From: Neoechinorhynchus agilis
Lineage: Eukaryota; Acanthocephala
Direction of reading: 5' to 3'
Length of the DNA stretch: 64,000 nt
Assembly: GCA_051530055.1 (NCBI GenBank)
Contig: CM121343.1
Coordinates: 3,038,001-3,102,000, forward strand
Shown piece by piece: positions 1 to 10,016 of the stretch (within the stretch, counting starts at the first letter, position 1; each line of letters begins with the position of its first letter). The notes beneath the pieces were generated by a model. The model saw nothing but the letters and a program-made list of their open reading frames with translations. It did no database searches and had not been told where the DNA came from. Both the position numbers and the translations under genes were made by a program.

Positions 1-317
1 TTGCACAAAGTTTTAACCAAAGATTTGTTATGTTTTCAGTTTGATAACCTGGAAAAGAACTTCAATGCATTAGCCGAGCCATAATTTCAGCTAAAGGTAT
101 AATTCGTTATCCACTTGGTTTTTAGTCCACTTGAAGAACACTGCGGAATAATATTAAAAATGCAGGGACACAGACTAACTAATTAATGGACAATTAAAGA
201 TTAGAAATGGTGTAAAAGCTGCAGAAACGATCTCAGTTATTTGACGTCTCTTCTCACCGATTCTAGTATTTGAGCTTTGAAGCAGAGTGGATATTTTACT
301 TGGATGATTTTCATTAC
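1..317 (+). repeat. Dispersed ~0.3-kb repeat, copy 1
   Basis: The segment recurs almost unchanged at 1571-1787 and 3353-3645 in the same orientation. All three share the stretch that begins near attcgttatccacttggttt and runs through gaagcagagtgg. This copy abuts the window edge, so its true left end may lie outside. It ends at about 317, directly before a Penelope-like reverse transcriptase. Copies 1 and 3 share an extra left part (start of the window to about 110) that copy 2 lacks. Family unknown; a terminal repeat of a retroelement or a tandemly duplicated segment are both possible. Confidence 0.85.
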
Positions 318-1140
318 AGACAGTTGATAACGGGAATGACAGTGGTAAGATTTGGTTGACGGACGTTCTGATTAAACGCCCAACGCAAGGTAAAGTGTTC
401 ATTACACTTTTTCGTAAACTGAACGGATCTTTGGGACCACCACATTGGTCTAGTTATCAATCGATGGGGCATAAAATCTCCGTTATCACTTCGCATTTCC
501 ATAGAGCTTCTCTGATATGATCCACTTGAGTTGTCTGGAGTAAGGAAAGGGAGAGGATATTTAAGGAGTTGAAAATAAGGGGATATCCCCAATGGATTAT
601 AGATTGCAAAATAAAAAGCTATGAATATCGACCACATAACACAAAATCGTTTGCGGAGTCCGTTACCTTCGAAAAAGTTGACTTCATCAAAGATGAATCC
701 AATCGAATTATCTATTCCATTATGAGGAAGAAGACTAAAATCCACCTTTGCAATTAAAAAAGAAATCGCCCTCAGAAACACATTCAAGAGGGAGGGTGAA
801 ACCGAGCCGACTTATGAGTTCATGCATTGTGAACAGTGTGATAGTTTCTATATGGGGCAAACGATGCAGCGTTTTAAAAACAAGGTCGCCTAACACAAAC
901 AGTTCAAATCCATTGGTCGCTGGGTTCCATTGGAGTTGCGAGGCAGCTGAAAGGGCTGGGATCAGGTCTGAGATCGCCCATAGGCCCCAGAAGATGGTTG
1001 GCCCTGTCCCTTCCAGTGCGGCTAAGCGCCTCCGAAGTGCGTGAGTTATCCAAGAGGCTCCCAAAGAACGAAAAAGGATCCCAAAGGCATGCCGTAAGGC
1101 CATTAGTGAATAATTGTATGGATGTGTGAGGTTGTGCAAT
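318..1140 (+). mobile_element. Penelope-like element fragment (RT end plus GIY-YIG-like end), decayed
   Basis: Conceptual translation reads like the C-terminal half of a Penelope-like reverse transcriptase: a stretch like DVLIKRPTQGKVFITLFRK, then LKELKIRGYPQWI, then VTFEKVDFIKDESNRII. It is followed by a cysteine-rich block with spacing like YEFMHCEQCDSFYMGQT, which resembles the GIY-YIG endonuclease end of these elements. The frame is interrupted several times, so this is a fossil and is truncated at its left end. A related piece lies on the minus strand near 17.6-17.9 kb. The direct repeats at 1-317 and 1571-1787 bracket it, which would fit the terminal direct repeats known in this class, but the same repeat also occurs elsewhere. 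Confidence 0.65.
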
Positions 1141-1570
1141 AAATAAATAACACAAACAAGTCTGTAGCAAATTTAAGCACTCTTATGCCATTTTAAATCA
1201 CCAAGAGATTTTCAACATCGTGCAGACTTCGGTGACACTTATTTTGTAGAAAGAGAGCAAAATCTAAAAAGACTTCTTGTTTTAGAAGCTTTACATATCG
1301 CTGCGTCCGACACAATAGAAGGAAACAAAGCTAATTTTAGCTTACAACTACCGGCTGGCCACTTATTAAAATTCAACGCAAAACGTAGCACGGCGCAGGG
1401 CTTCGAGCGGATGCACGGTAACCGAACTTCAGGAATGACGAACCCGCGAGCCCGAGCCACATAGCACATAAAATCTAACAACTATTTAGATTACTAATGA
1501 AGCGAGGTTACCTCGCGAAGTATCTAAAAAATATGTCATGCCCGGGAATATGTTCAACAAAATTCTAATA
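1141..1570. other. Gene-free spacer
   Basis: I see no supported gene here. The short open frames lack family resemblance. It lies between the Penelope-like fragment and the second copy of the 0.3-kb repeat and may be residue of the same insertion. Confidence 0.5.
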
Positions 1571-1835
1571 ATTCGTTATCCACTTGGTTTTTAGTCCACT
1601 TGAATAACACTGCGGAATAATATTAAAAATGCAGGGACACAGACTAACTAATTAATGGACAATTAAAGATTAGAAATGGTGTAAAAGCTGCAGAAACGAT
1701 CTCAGTTATTTGACGTCTCTTCTCACCGATTCTAGTATTTGAGCTTTGAAGCAGAGTGGATATTTTACTTGGATGATTTTCATTACACGCAGAACCCCTG
1801 GCTATTTTATTGCCAAAATCTTTTTCGTTTTACTT
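1571..1835 (+). repeat. Dispersed ~0.3-kb repeat, copy 2
   Basis: This copy matches 111-317 closely, but lacks the left ~110 bases of copies 1 and 3. After about 1787 it diverges from copy 1. It shares a short right extension around aaaatctttttcgttt with copy 3, which has a small internal deletion there. It sits just past the 3' end of the 42-residue-repeat ORF. Confidence 0.8.
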
Positions 1836-3077
1836 GGAAAAAAATTGAATGTCACGTGATCTCAGACTCCGATCGCACCTTCTTTGACACAAATTTCCGT
1901 CAATCAGTTTAGCTAGAAGTCGATTGCAGTGAGCTTTAGCGTCCGAATCGGATTCAGGAATGATGCAAGTAGCGTCTATGTCGATGGAATCGCTAATGTT
2001 TGATTGTGATTGGTCCTGCTCAGCTGTAAGATTTTGAACTGGAAATGGATTGCGGTGACCTCTAGCGTCCCAATCAGATTCAGGAATGGTGGAAGTAACG
2101 TCTACGTCGATGGAATCGCTGGTGTTTGATTGTGATTGGTCCTCCTCAGCTCTAAGAACTTGAACTGGAAATGGATTGCAGTGAGCTCCAGTGCCCGAAT
2201 CAGATTCACGAATGATGGGAATAGCGTCTATGCCGATGGAATCGTTGATGTTTGATTGGTCCTCCTCAGGTGTAAGTTCAACTGGCAATGGATTGCAATC
2301 AACTCCAGGGCCCCAATCGGATTCATAAATGATTGAAGTAGCATCCATGTCGATGGAATCACTGATGTTTGATTGTGACTGGTCCTCCTCAGCTGTAAGT
2401 TGAACTGGAAATGGATTGTAGCGAGCTCCTGCGTTCCAATGGAATTCAGGAATGTTGGAAACGACGTCCATGTCGAATGAATCACTGATGTTTGATTGTG
2501 ATTGGTCCTCCTCAGCTGTAAGAAATAGAACTGGAAATGGATTGCGACGACCTTCTGCGTTCCAACTGGATTCAGGAATGATGGAAATAAGATTTAAGTC
2601 AATGGAATCGCTGATGCTTGATTGTGATTGGTCCTCCTCAGGTGTAAGAATTTGATCTGGAAATGGATTGCAACGAGCTCCTGCGTTCCAATCGGATTCT
2701 GGAATGATGGAAGTAACGTCTAAGTCGATGGAATCGCTGGTGTCTGATTGTGATTGGTCCTCCTTAGTTGTAAGATTTTTAACTGGAAATGGGTTGCACT
2801 GAGCTCCAGCGCCCGAATCGGATTCAGAAATGATGGAGCTGACGTCTACGTTGATGGAATCGTTGATGCTTGATTTCGATTGGTCCTGCTCAGCTGTCAG
2901 AAGTTGAACTGGAAATGGATTGCAGTGAGTTCCGGCGTCCCAATCGGATTCTGGAATGATGGAGGTGGCGACGTCTATGTCGATTGAGTTATTAATGTTC
3001 GATTGTGATTGGTCCTTCTCAGCTGCCAACCTTTTGGAGGGTTTTGCAACGGACGTGCTGCTGGTTTTATATTCCAT
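1830..3077 (-). CDS. Unrecognised acidic protein made of nine ~42-residue tandem repeats
   Basis: A 415-residue open frame starts at an ATG at 3077. After a short Ser/Lys-rich head it consists of about nine imperfect repeats whose consensus resembles LTAEEDQSQSNISDSIDxD followed by TSIIPESDWxAGAxCNPFPVQ. Each unit has one cysteine before NPFP, an acidic Ser/Asp-rich first half and a proline end. The tail is basic and cysteine-bearing (GNLCQRRCDRSLRSRD). There is no signal peptide or membrane segment. The frame stays open through every unit although the units differ at the amino-acid level, which favours real coding. Two same-orientation copies of the 0.3-kb repeat flank it. I do not recognise the family. 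It could be a lineage-specific gene or cargo of a mobile unit. Confidence 0.55.
   Translation of the reverse strand: MEYKTSSTSVAKPSKRLAAEKDQSQSNINNSIDIDVATSIIPESDWDAGTHCNPFPVQLLTAEQDQSKSSINDSINVDVSSIISESDSGAGAQCNPFPVKNLTTKEDQSQSDTSDSIDLDVTSIIPESDWNAGARCNPFPDQILTPEEDQSQSSISDSIDLNLISIIPESSWNAEGRRNPFPVLFLTAEEDQSQSNISDSFDMDVVSNIPEFHWNAGARYNPFPVQLTAEEDQSQSNISDSIDMDATSIIYESDWGPGVDCNPLPVELTPEEDQSNINDSIGIDAIPIIRESDSGTGAHCNPFPVQVLRAEEDQSQSNTSDSIDVDVTSTIPESDWDARGHRNPFPVQNLTAEQDQSQSNISDSIDIDATCIIPESDSDAKAHCNRLLAKLIDGNLCQRRCDRSLRSRDIQFFSK
1915..3030. repeat. ~126-bp tandem repeat array, nine units
   Basis: The motif aactggaaatggattgc recurs at roughly 126-base spacing (near 2036, 2162, 2277, 2401, 2527, 2653, 2779 and 2904). 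Unit lengths are about 115-126 bases and keep the minus-strand reading frame. One unit is shorter by a multiple of three. Confidence 0.85.
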
Positions 3078-3352
3078 TTATGTCGACCAACAAAGAAGAT
3101 CTTTACGAAGTGTAACCCTCCAGAGCTCAATCGCATCTCTTATGAGACCAGTTTCCATAGTAACACTTAAACCGCAACCATTATTATCATATATTTTTTT
3201 TAACATACAATCATTCTGTCAATAATGGAATACTTTTTTCCCTAGTAATCCCTCCGACGAAAGCCTCAATGCGAGTCGATAGTTACTCTGAACCCGTCAC
3301 CATCATCTTAGTTCTAAAAAATCATTATTTAATCAAAAACCGATCACAACAT

Positions 3353-3663
3353 TTTGCACAAAGTTTTAACCAAAGATTTGTTATGTTTTCAGTTTGATAA
3401 CCTGGAAAAGAACTTCAATGCATTGGCCGAGCCATAATTTCAGCTAAAGGCATAATTCGTTATCCACTTGGTTTTTTGTCCACTTGACGAACACTGCGGA
3501 ATAATATTAAAAATGCAGGGACACAGACTAACTAATTAATGGACAATTAAAGATTAGAAATGGTGTAAAAGCTGCAGAAACGATCTCAGTTATTTGACGT
3601 CTCTTCTCACCGATTCTAGTATTTGAGCTTTGAAGCAGAGTGGCTAAAATCTTTTTCGTTTGT
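3353..3663 (+). repeat. Dispersed ~0.3-kb repeat, copy 3
   Basis: This copy matches 1-305 nearly base for base, including the left part missing from copy 2. After gaagcagagtgg it jumps straight to ctaaaatctttttcg, so it lacks the insertion seen in copy 2. It lies directly upstream of the plus-strand gene at 3.7-5.4 kb. Confidence 0.85.
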
Positions 3664-3715
3664 GTCAAAAGAAGTTTAATGGCTCATTTAAGGGAACTTT
3701 TAGCTTGATTTTACG

Positions 3716-5377
3716 TTGCGTTCGAAGCGAAATAGAAGCTCAAATAAATTTTGTATTTTAGAGTGCACACATAAAGGAGGTCATTTCCTTTATTCCATAG
3801 TTAAGAATGAAATACACCTTTTTGATGGTCTGACTCATGTTACCGTCTCGCCTTGGCTTGAACGAGGAAATGCAGTGTATGTGCAAACGGTGCGCTGTCG
3901 TCGCCATGAACATATTCGTGAGTGGTGAATGGTAACTGTCATTTCTCATGCATTGTGCTTCTCAACCCCTCATGATTTCACCTCAGACACGATGTTTTCC
4001 AAATAAATCCGATTCCAACGCGGAAAAGCAAGTTATGAATCCAAACAAGGCGCAATGTATGAAGAATGCCGTTTCCGAGGAGACGAGTTCAAAGAATTAT
4101 GATAGTGGTGTAGATTGCCCTACGAACAAATGTTACGCAAGTAATTCAACGAGAAACCTAGAGAAGGTAACCTAAACGCTGATTAAATCCCTTTTCATTT
4201 TTAGCGTTCGCGCAGTCTAATCATCAGCATCGATCAGAGAAAAAGAATGAGGGCAATCCACAACTTGCGGACAGTAGTGGTACATCCAACATTAATAAAA
4301 GTGGATACATTCCTCCTCCTGAGGTTATGAAAGCTTTCAGAAGCGGAATTGAACCCAGAATCAGACAGATCGTTTCTAGTGCTGAAACTTTGCAACTTAA
4401 GCAGTGTCAACTGGTTTCCTGCCTTGACGGGCAGATTGAACAACTTCGCAATGATGTCAAAGTGGCATCCTCATGGAGGGGGATTTGCTCAATTGAGGCT
4501 TTCCACGAAAGAGGAATTGAGATTAGAAGTTTGTCAAATACGACCAACTATTATTCAGTCGATCTCAATACTCAAAAGTGAAGTTCATAATATATTGGGC
4601 GGCCTAAAAAGCGATATCGCTGCATTGTCGAAGCAAGTCACTGATCATACTGCTAGTGTGTCCCGTGGATTACTTGTACCGAACTCAATCCTGAGCACAA
4701 ACAGATCGAGTCAGGACATTGAAGATAAATTCAATGAGCTTAAATTAACTACCGCTGATATTTTGGTTGCTAATATTCCACGTTTAATGGTGTCCGAATT
4801 GGACGTCCACGAGGATTTTCAGTTGCAGGAGGATACAATTATATTGATTGTACGGCGAGGAATGGCTCTTGGTTGCAGTGACGATGAAATTGTGAAAATG
4901 GCTTACGATGAAATTTGTACATATTGCGGAGAAAATCGAATCTGGATCTGCACGCTAGGACGACGAAATGATTGTACTTGGTCATTTGGCAACTACTGTG
5001 AAGATATGGGGTTTAATATTGCTGACAAGCACTTCGACTTAACAAGCTTCATGGTCCCATGCAACGCAAAAGATTTCGTTAAAACGGGTACTGTGAAATT
5101 AAGTACCATGAACATACAAGTTCGATACAAAGGCTACTCAAATACTGATCAATTAAAGGTGATTGTTGAAACAATCAAATCAGTGCTTGATATGCCCGAT
5201 CGCGCTCTCGAGAACAAGGCAAGACTTGTTCGGGATAGGATTGAACATCTCAACGGACAAAAGACTGCGTGTTTTCTTGGAGCTGATTTTAAACAATATG
5301 GCGTAGATTCAACGGCGAGATTTTTGCAAACACAGATCAATGCCATTCAAATTGTCATTTTCGAAGCCAATAATTAG
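3716..5377 (+). CDS. Unrecognised multi-exon gene
   Basis: Open frames on the plus strand join into a plausible gene. A first block (about 3716-4165) encodes a Cys/His-containing start. A likely intron ends at the ttttcatttttag acceptor near 4204. A second block reads SGYIPPPEVMKAF and onward, and a long last exon (about 4560-5377) ends in a stop at 5375-5377. The frame changes between 4440 and 4560, so at least one more short intron or a frameshift lies there; I could not fix its junctions. The last exon has a patch with W, G, F and Y spacing faintly like dynein light chains (RIWICTLGRR...WSFGNY), but I would not call that family. The N-terminal border and the join to the upstream repeat are uncertain. 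Confidence 0.45.
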
Positions 5378-6129
5378 ACTGAAACAGTGATTATAAAATT
5401 CTTATACGATACAGTAGTATTTTTAGTTACGAGTACCACTATAAATCCGAATTAAAATTGCCGCCAGCATTTGCTGAACAAATATTCAATAAAACTGCCT
5501 CACTGGTAAAACAATTAACGCATTCGATTGACGTTCTTAGGTTTATAGTCGATTTTACCCATATTCAATATCAGATCTTGGCTCAGGCTTGAAATATCAC
5601 GTAGATTATATATCCAAACTACTTAAGAGGATTTGTGGCATTGCTTTAAAGTGTTCACTGTAGTAATGACATCCGCTCATGTTGCAAGGAGTGATTACTT
5701 CTTAGATTTTCGAGATTTTTGTATGCAAGTTCAAAAACTTTGCCGATCAGTGGATAACTGAACTTTCGGTTGCCAAGTTCCAAAACACAATTTCTTCGCG
5801 GTATCTTAAGTGGATACAATACAAATCTAATTTAATCTAAATATTCATGATCTAACGAAATATTGCTACGGAATTCTGTATTTAACTCGATCGTTTAAAT
5901 TGCTAGGGTTGAAGGAATGAGCAAATAATTGTGCGAATTCGTGGAAAGGTGAAGCGGGAGATGCGAAGGATGCCTTTTTTTAAAAATGTGATTTTTTACA
6001 GTCAGTGCGAAGTAACAGTTTATTAATATAATAATAATACGTTTATTTGTTTGTTAGATAACAAGAATTCGACCCATGTACCTTTTGGTCCTATTTGGGG
6101 CATTGTATTTGACGAAGATAAGGTTATCG
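5378..6129. other. Gene-free spacer
   Basis: AT-rich sequence with no open frame worth calling. It probably holds the 3' end of the preceding gene; aataaaactgcc near 5490 is a possible polyadenylation signal. Confidence 0.4.
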
Positions 6130-7660
6130 TTATTTGAGCGATAAACAATAGTGGCATAAAAATATAGAATGCGGATTTGGTGAGGACGGAGGAAGTCCGT
6201 TCGGTTGAGAATATCCGGTCAAGGTATATTCGTTCGGGTGGGAATATCTTGGTGGGTATTGGCAGTTATTGCTTGCAGGAGAGCTTATGAGGTTGGGTCT
6301 TTCCTCCGGCTCATTTCGGATCATGATATCCGGGAAGATTGGGCAGTAGGGAAACAGTAACGGAAGCAGAGGGAGGTGCAAGGAATAGGAGGATGAAGCG
6401 TAAAAATGGGAATAAAATGTAGTGAAAATTGCGGCGTCAAAGTAGGGATGTGTTTTGATTGTTTAATGAAAATTTTATAAAGGCATTTGGCAAGCGGGGT
6501 AAACTTGATTGCGCAAATTTTAGAGGCTTTTCTATCAAACGTTTCGAGGCGACGGATTTGTGATTTGCACAAATTGCAAAAGACGGGATAGTCGTAGGTG
6601 AGGGAGGGCAAAATAAAGCTATAGTAAAATTTGGCGATCTGGCGAAAAAAACTCTTAAATGGCGGAGACGTTAGACGATGTAAATTTTAAAGGCATTGCG
6701 CTTGAGCGAGAGTGAAATGCGCGAGTCCCATATCAGGTTTGAGTGTAATTGGAGACCAAGAATTCTGAGGAAGATGACTCTTCGGGTGCCATTTATAAGC
6801 TCGGGGTAGGATTTGGGGGTACGGGAGATTGCGGGGATCATTTCGAAGCATTTAGAGAAATTTAGGTGAAGTTTGTGATTGGTGCATAAATCTTTTATGT
6901 GTGTGATTTCGTTAGAGGTTAAGAAGAGGAAGAAGTGGGGTGGTGATTGAGTGCTGAGGGTGAGATCGTGTGCATATAAGAAAAGTTCAGAGTGAGAAGA
7001 GAGATGTTTGAGGTCGTTTAGGAAAATATTAAAAATAAGTGGTGGCAGCACCTTGAGGTGCGCATTGGGGTGAGGGATATTCTGATCGAGGAGGTAGAAC
7101 GGCAGTGAATGTATTGTTTGTGATTGTGAAGATAATATTCGAGCCAGCGGATCTGCCACAAGTTGAAACCAAAATCGGAACAGGCCCGGAGAAGGAGTTA
7201 ACAGTCCACGGAGTCGAATGCTTTCGATAAATCCAGTTGAATAAGACGGGTGAGGTGGGAGGGACTGTTGCCGGGGTTACGTAGAAGCGTTTTATAAATG
7301 TAAAGTTGGGCACCGGTTGCAGAAAATTTGGGCCGGAAGCTGAATTGTAGGGGCGATAATTTGTTGTTGAGAAGTGAAAGAAGGCGAGATTTAAAACATT
7401 TTTCGATGCTTTTTGAAAGAGTGGACACAATGGATATTGGACTGAATGATTATGTGGAAATCGGATGTCTTTTTCCGGAGGAAGGATAACTTTAGCAGTT
7501 TTCAGCCCTGAGGGTTAAATGTCATATAAAAAGCTGTGGTTTATAACGTGGGTAAGAGGGTCTATGAGTTCGGGGATGATGCAGCGAAGAGCCCAGTTAG
7601 GGATTTCGGACTATCGGGTATTTGTACACCAATCTGTGGGATTAATTGACTTATAGAGAG
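6130..7660 (-). mobile_element. Degenerate LINE (non-LTR retrotransposon), reverse transcriptase to C-terminus
   Basis: Read on the minus strand, it gives the LINE reverse transcriptase blocks in order. First comes an IPNWALRCIIPELIDPLTHV-like start (about 7600). Next are SKSIEKCFKSRLLSLLNNKL and LSPLQFSFRPKF, then LIQLDLSKAFDSVDC. PLIFNIFLNDLKHL follows, and then the catalytic block as FLYAHDLTL, where the usual YADD has become YAHD. Downstream are the thumb and a C-terminal zone containing ILPSLTYDYPVFCN and a RRLETFDRKASKI-like segment. Frame changes and stops show it is dead. The endonuclease domain is missing, so it is 5'-truncated. Jockey/CR1-like by feel; the clade is not settled. Confidence 0.85.
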
Positions 7661-9050
7661 ATCTTAGTTACGAACCCGGTCGTTCGGATTGTCTGATCTA
7701 TTAGATTTTTGCTACTTTGAGCAAATCAGGCTAATTGAAAGATGGAGTATTAAGAATTCTTAAGAATTAACCGATTTGTCATCTTTGCACGTTTTGTCGA
7801 AATACTCTCGCGCTTGATATTTTTTAAATGCCCCATAAAGCGATGAAACTTTCCTGACAAGAATTATGTGCAGATTACGATTTTTATCTCGGATTAGCTT
7901 TATACTATTACCGCAGATGTTTCCATTAGCAAAAATGATTTATTTTCAAAACGACAATCAATCAGGATAAGTTTATTTTTCATTATGTGCGGTTTCATTA
8001 TTTGGCGTAATAATATTTTTAGCGCAACTTCCATAGCTCTATAATGCCTTTTTAAATTGAGACGAATCCTTAGTACGATTTAATTTAATATTCTGGATGT
8101 AGAACTTTATTTTAAGCCATAGGATCATTCACACCACCGCTTTGGGTCACTCAGCTGCCGTCCTGGTGTAACGGTATATAATATTTTATTTAAATTGCTC
8201 AAATTTACTAGAGGAAATAGAGCAGAATTAATTAGAGCATTTAGCCCTTCACATCGCTTTTCAGAAGTTACATCAGGACTACTGACTAGCCATCGGATTT
8301 TGCAAAATAATAACAAATATTTTATCAAATGTCTATAGGATGAGCGAACCTTAGTAACTGAGATATTTGCCGTATGCTGCCGGACCAAAATGGTCGTGAT
8401 GACCAAGAAAATTCCATTAAAGTGCTTAAAATAAAATTTTGAGCGGTGATCATACGTCGCAGTTGCCTACCTTTAAGGTATACGAATAAATGTTCAAGAT
8501 CTACACTAAGATAATGCGCTTCCGTCTTGAAATTGGGTTGAAAAAAGCGGGGGTATATTTTTTAAATTAAAAATGGACTCCAAAAATACATAAAATAAGC
8601 CAATACATGGTGAGAACGGCAATATTTAATTTTGGATATTTAGAAGTATGAATTTTTTGCTGAGTATTTAGGATGAAAGTAATGATGGATGCGCTGAGTG
8701 CTTGTCGCAAGTCATTAATCATTGCTCTCAGTTTATGGCGTGAAATTATCCAGAAGGAAGTTTTTCTTATAAAGATAAGCGCTTCTTTACACCGCTGAGC
8801 AAAAATAGTAGTATTTTTTGAACGCTCCAGTAGCGGCACGTGCAGAGGCGATATTTCAAGAAAGTATTAAAATATCTTATGAATAGTGTGTTCATTTTTC
8901 ATACCTAATGGGGACGCCACATAACCTCATTGATCAAAATGATTTCTAGATTTCTCGCATGATATTGATGAAATGACCATTAACGAGACTGGAGCTACTT
9001 ATTATCGGAATATCTCGACTTTAGATTGGCTTATCGTTCTTCAATCGATC
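7661..9050. other. Gene-poor spacer
   Basis: No supported gene. It holds a fragment of a LINE 3' end at 8119-8165. The 90-codon minus-strand frame near 8567-8839 matches nothing I know and is probably chance. Confidence 0.45.
8119..8165 (-). mobile_element. LINE 3'-end fragment
   Basis: On the minus strand this reads ggcagctgagtgacccaaag followed by cggtggtgtgaatgat. The same block sits at 19691-19735 just past a LINE C-terminal coding remnant, and again at 34398-34432. The position after coding sequence in the 19.7-kb copy suggests that it is that LINE's 3' untranslated end. Confidence 0.55.
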
Positions 9051-9625
9051 AAAAGGATATGTGATGATTATAGAGCACAGCGAATCGAAGATAACAGGAT
9101 GTACGGTTGCACAGGTTTGCTTTAGTCTTATCATGCTTTCTACTACCCCAAATGGTGACCGCATCGCTTCCTCACTGCATTCCAACAAGCACAGCGAGAC
9201 AGTCTCTGCCGACAAGACTACTTTTATAGCTATAAACATGCCACCTAGCGATGATGATCTTAAACGACCGGTTTTAATTCCACTTTGCGTCCACCTGCAG
9301 TGCGTGTACGACCGACCGACCACAACCGTGCACCCTTTTTTTTCGAAATAATCGTGGATTGAAAGCAGCGGTTAAAAGGATTTTTCCGGGAAAAGGGCCA
9401 CCGCCTAGATTCAAGAAACGACAAAATTTTGAAGATTATCTTCGCTGAGCAGTGTATGTGCATTCTTGGTACCAACACGCACCTCGTTCCTCGCAGTAAC
9501 AGACAGAAAAATAGCTACGAGCGTTTCCGCATACACACAAAACTGCTGTAGAGCAATATATAATTTTGTCTCTTCGTTCTTTGTCTGTCTTATGCTATTG
9601 GCACATATCTCAAACAAGTCTTTTC

Positions 9626-9952
9626 TCACGTCATTTCCAAAACCGTTGTTGGAATAATGACTCTGCATGCTACGGCGTAGAGGATTAATGCTAGCATGTA
9701 AGACAATAACGACCATCGGACTGATTGCCTTGCAAAGTCCTCCGCCAAGCTTGGCCAATATACTAAGCTAGATGGACGCCCATATTCATTGGCTTGAAAT
9801 GATTTGTAGACAGCCATTATTCCCGTCGGAAAAAACATGCAAAATGCTAGAAGAGACATGAAAATGTGATCATTAATCACCGGCCTATTTTTCAAGTGTT
9901 TATCTGCTGCACTCTTCCTAATTCCCATTGATCGAGCCTTCCTATCCATCAT
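9626..9952 (-). CDS. CD225/dispanin-family two-pass membrane protein
   Basis: The open frame from ATG 9952 gives about 108 residues. It holds the dispanin layout: a first hydrophobic helix (DHIFMSLLAFCMFFPTGIMA), then a short polar loop containing a Ser/Ala/Arg stretch (LAEDFARQSVRWS), then a second hydrophobic helix (LLSYMLALILYAVACRVII). CD225 proteins (IFITM, TMEM and PRRT relatives) sit in plasma, endosomal or synaptic membranes and affect fusion and trafficking. The N-terminal tail is basic. The frame is open further upstream to about 10010, so a longer or spliced N-terminus is possible. The gene lies head-to-head with RalGPS, with about 64 bases between the two start codons. The family assignment rests on pattern, not on alignment. 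Confidence 0.6.
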   Translation of the reverse strand: MMDRKARSMGIRKSAADKHLKNRPVINDHIFMSLLAFCMFFPTGIMAVYKSFQANEYGRPSSLVYWPSLAEDFARQSVRWSLLSYMLALILYAVACRVIIPTTVLEMT

Positions 9953-10016
9953 CACCAATCTTCGTAATGATTGCTGTCTCCTTGGTAACCCAATTTTCCT
10001 CGTTATTATAGGCAGA
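9953..10016. promoter_or_regulatory. Putative shared upstream region of two divergent genes
   Basis: Only about 64 bases separate the ATG of the dispanin-like gene (minus) from the proposed ATG of RalGPS (plus). If both starts are right, the promoter or promoters must overlap the 5' exons, or a first non-coding exon has been missed. No TATA box is evident. Confidence 0.3.

Noticed and set aside
4870-5010. Dynein light chain-like pattern (WICTLGRR...SFGNY)
   Set aside because: Only scattered residues agree and the flanks do not follow the family, so no function was assigned.
5149-5346. Minus-strand frames under the 3.7-5.4-kb gene and other opposite-strand frames
   Set aside because: They mirror a better-supported coding strand and have no family resemblance.
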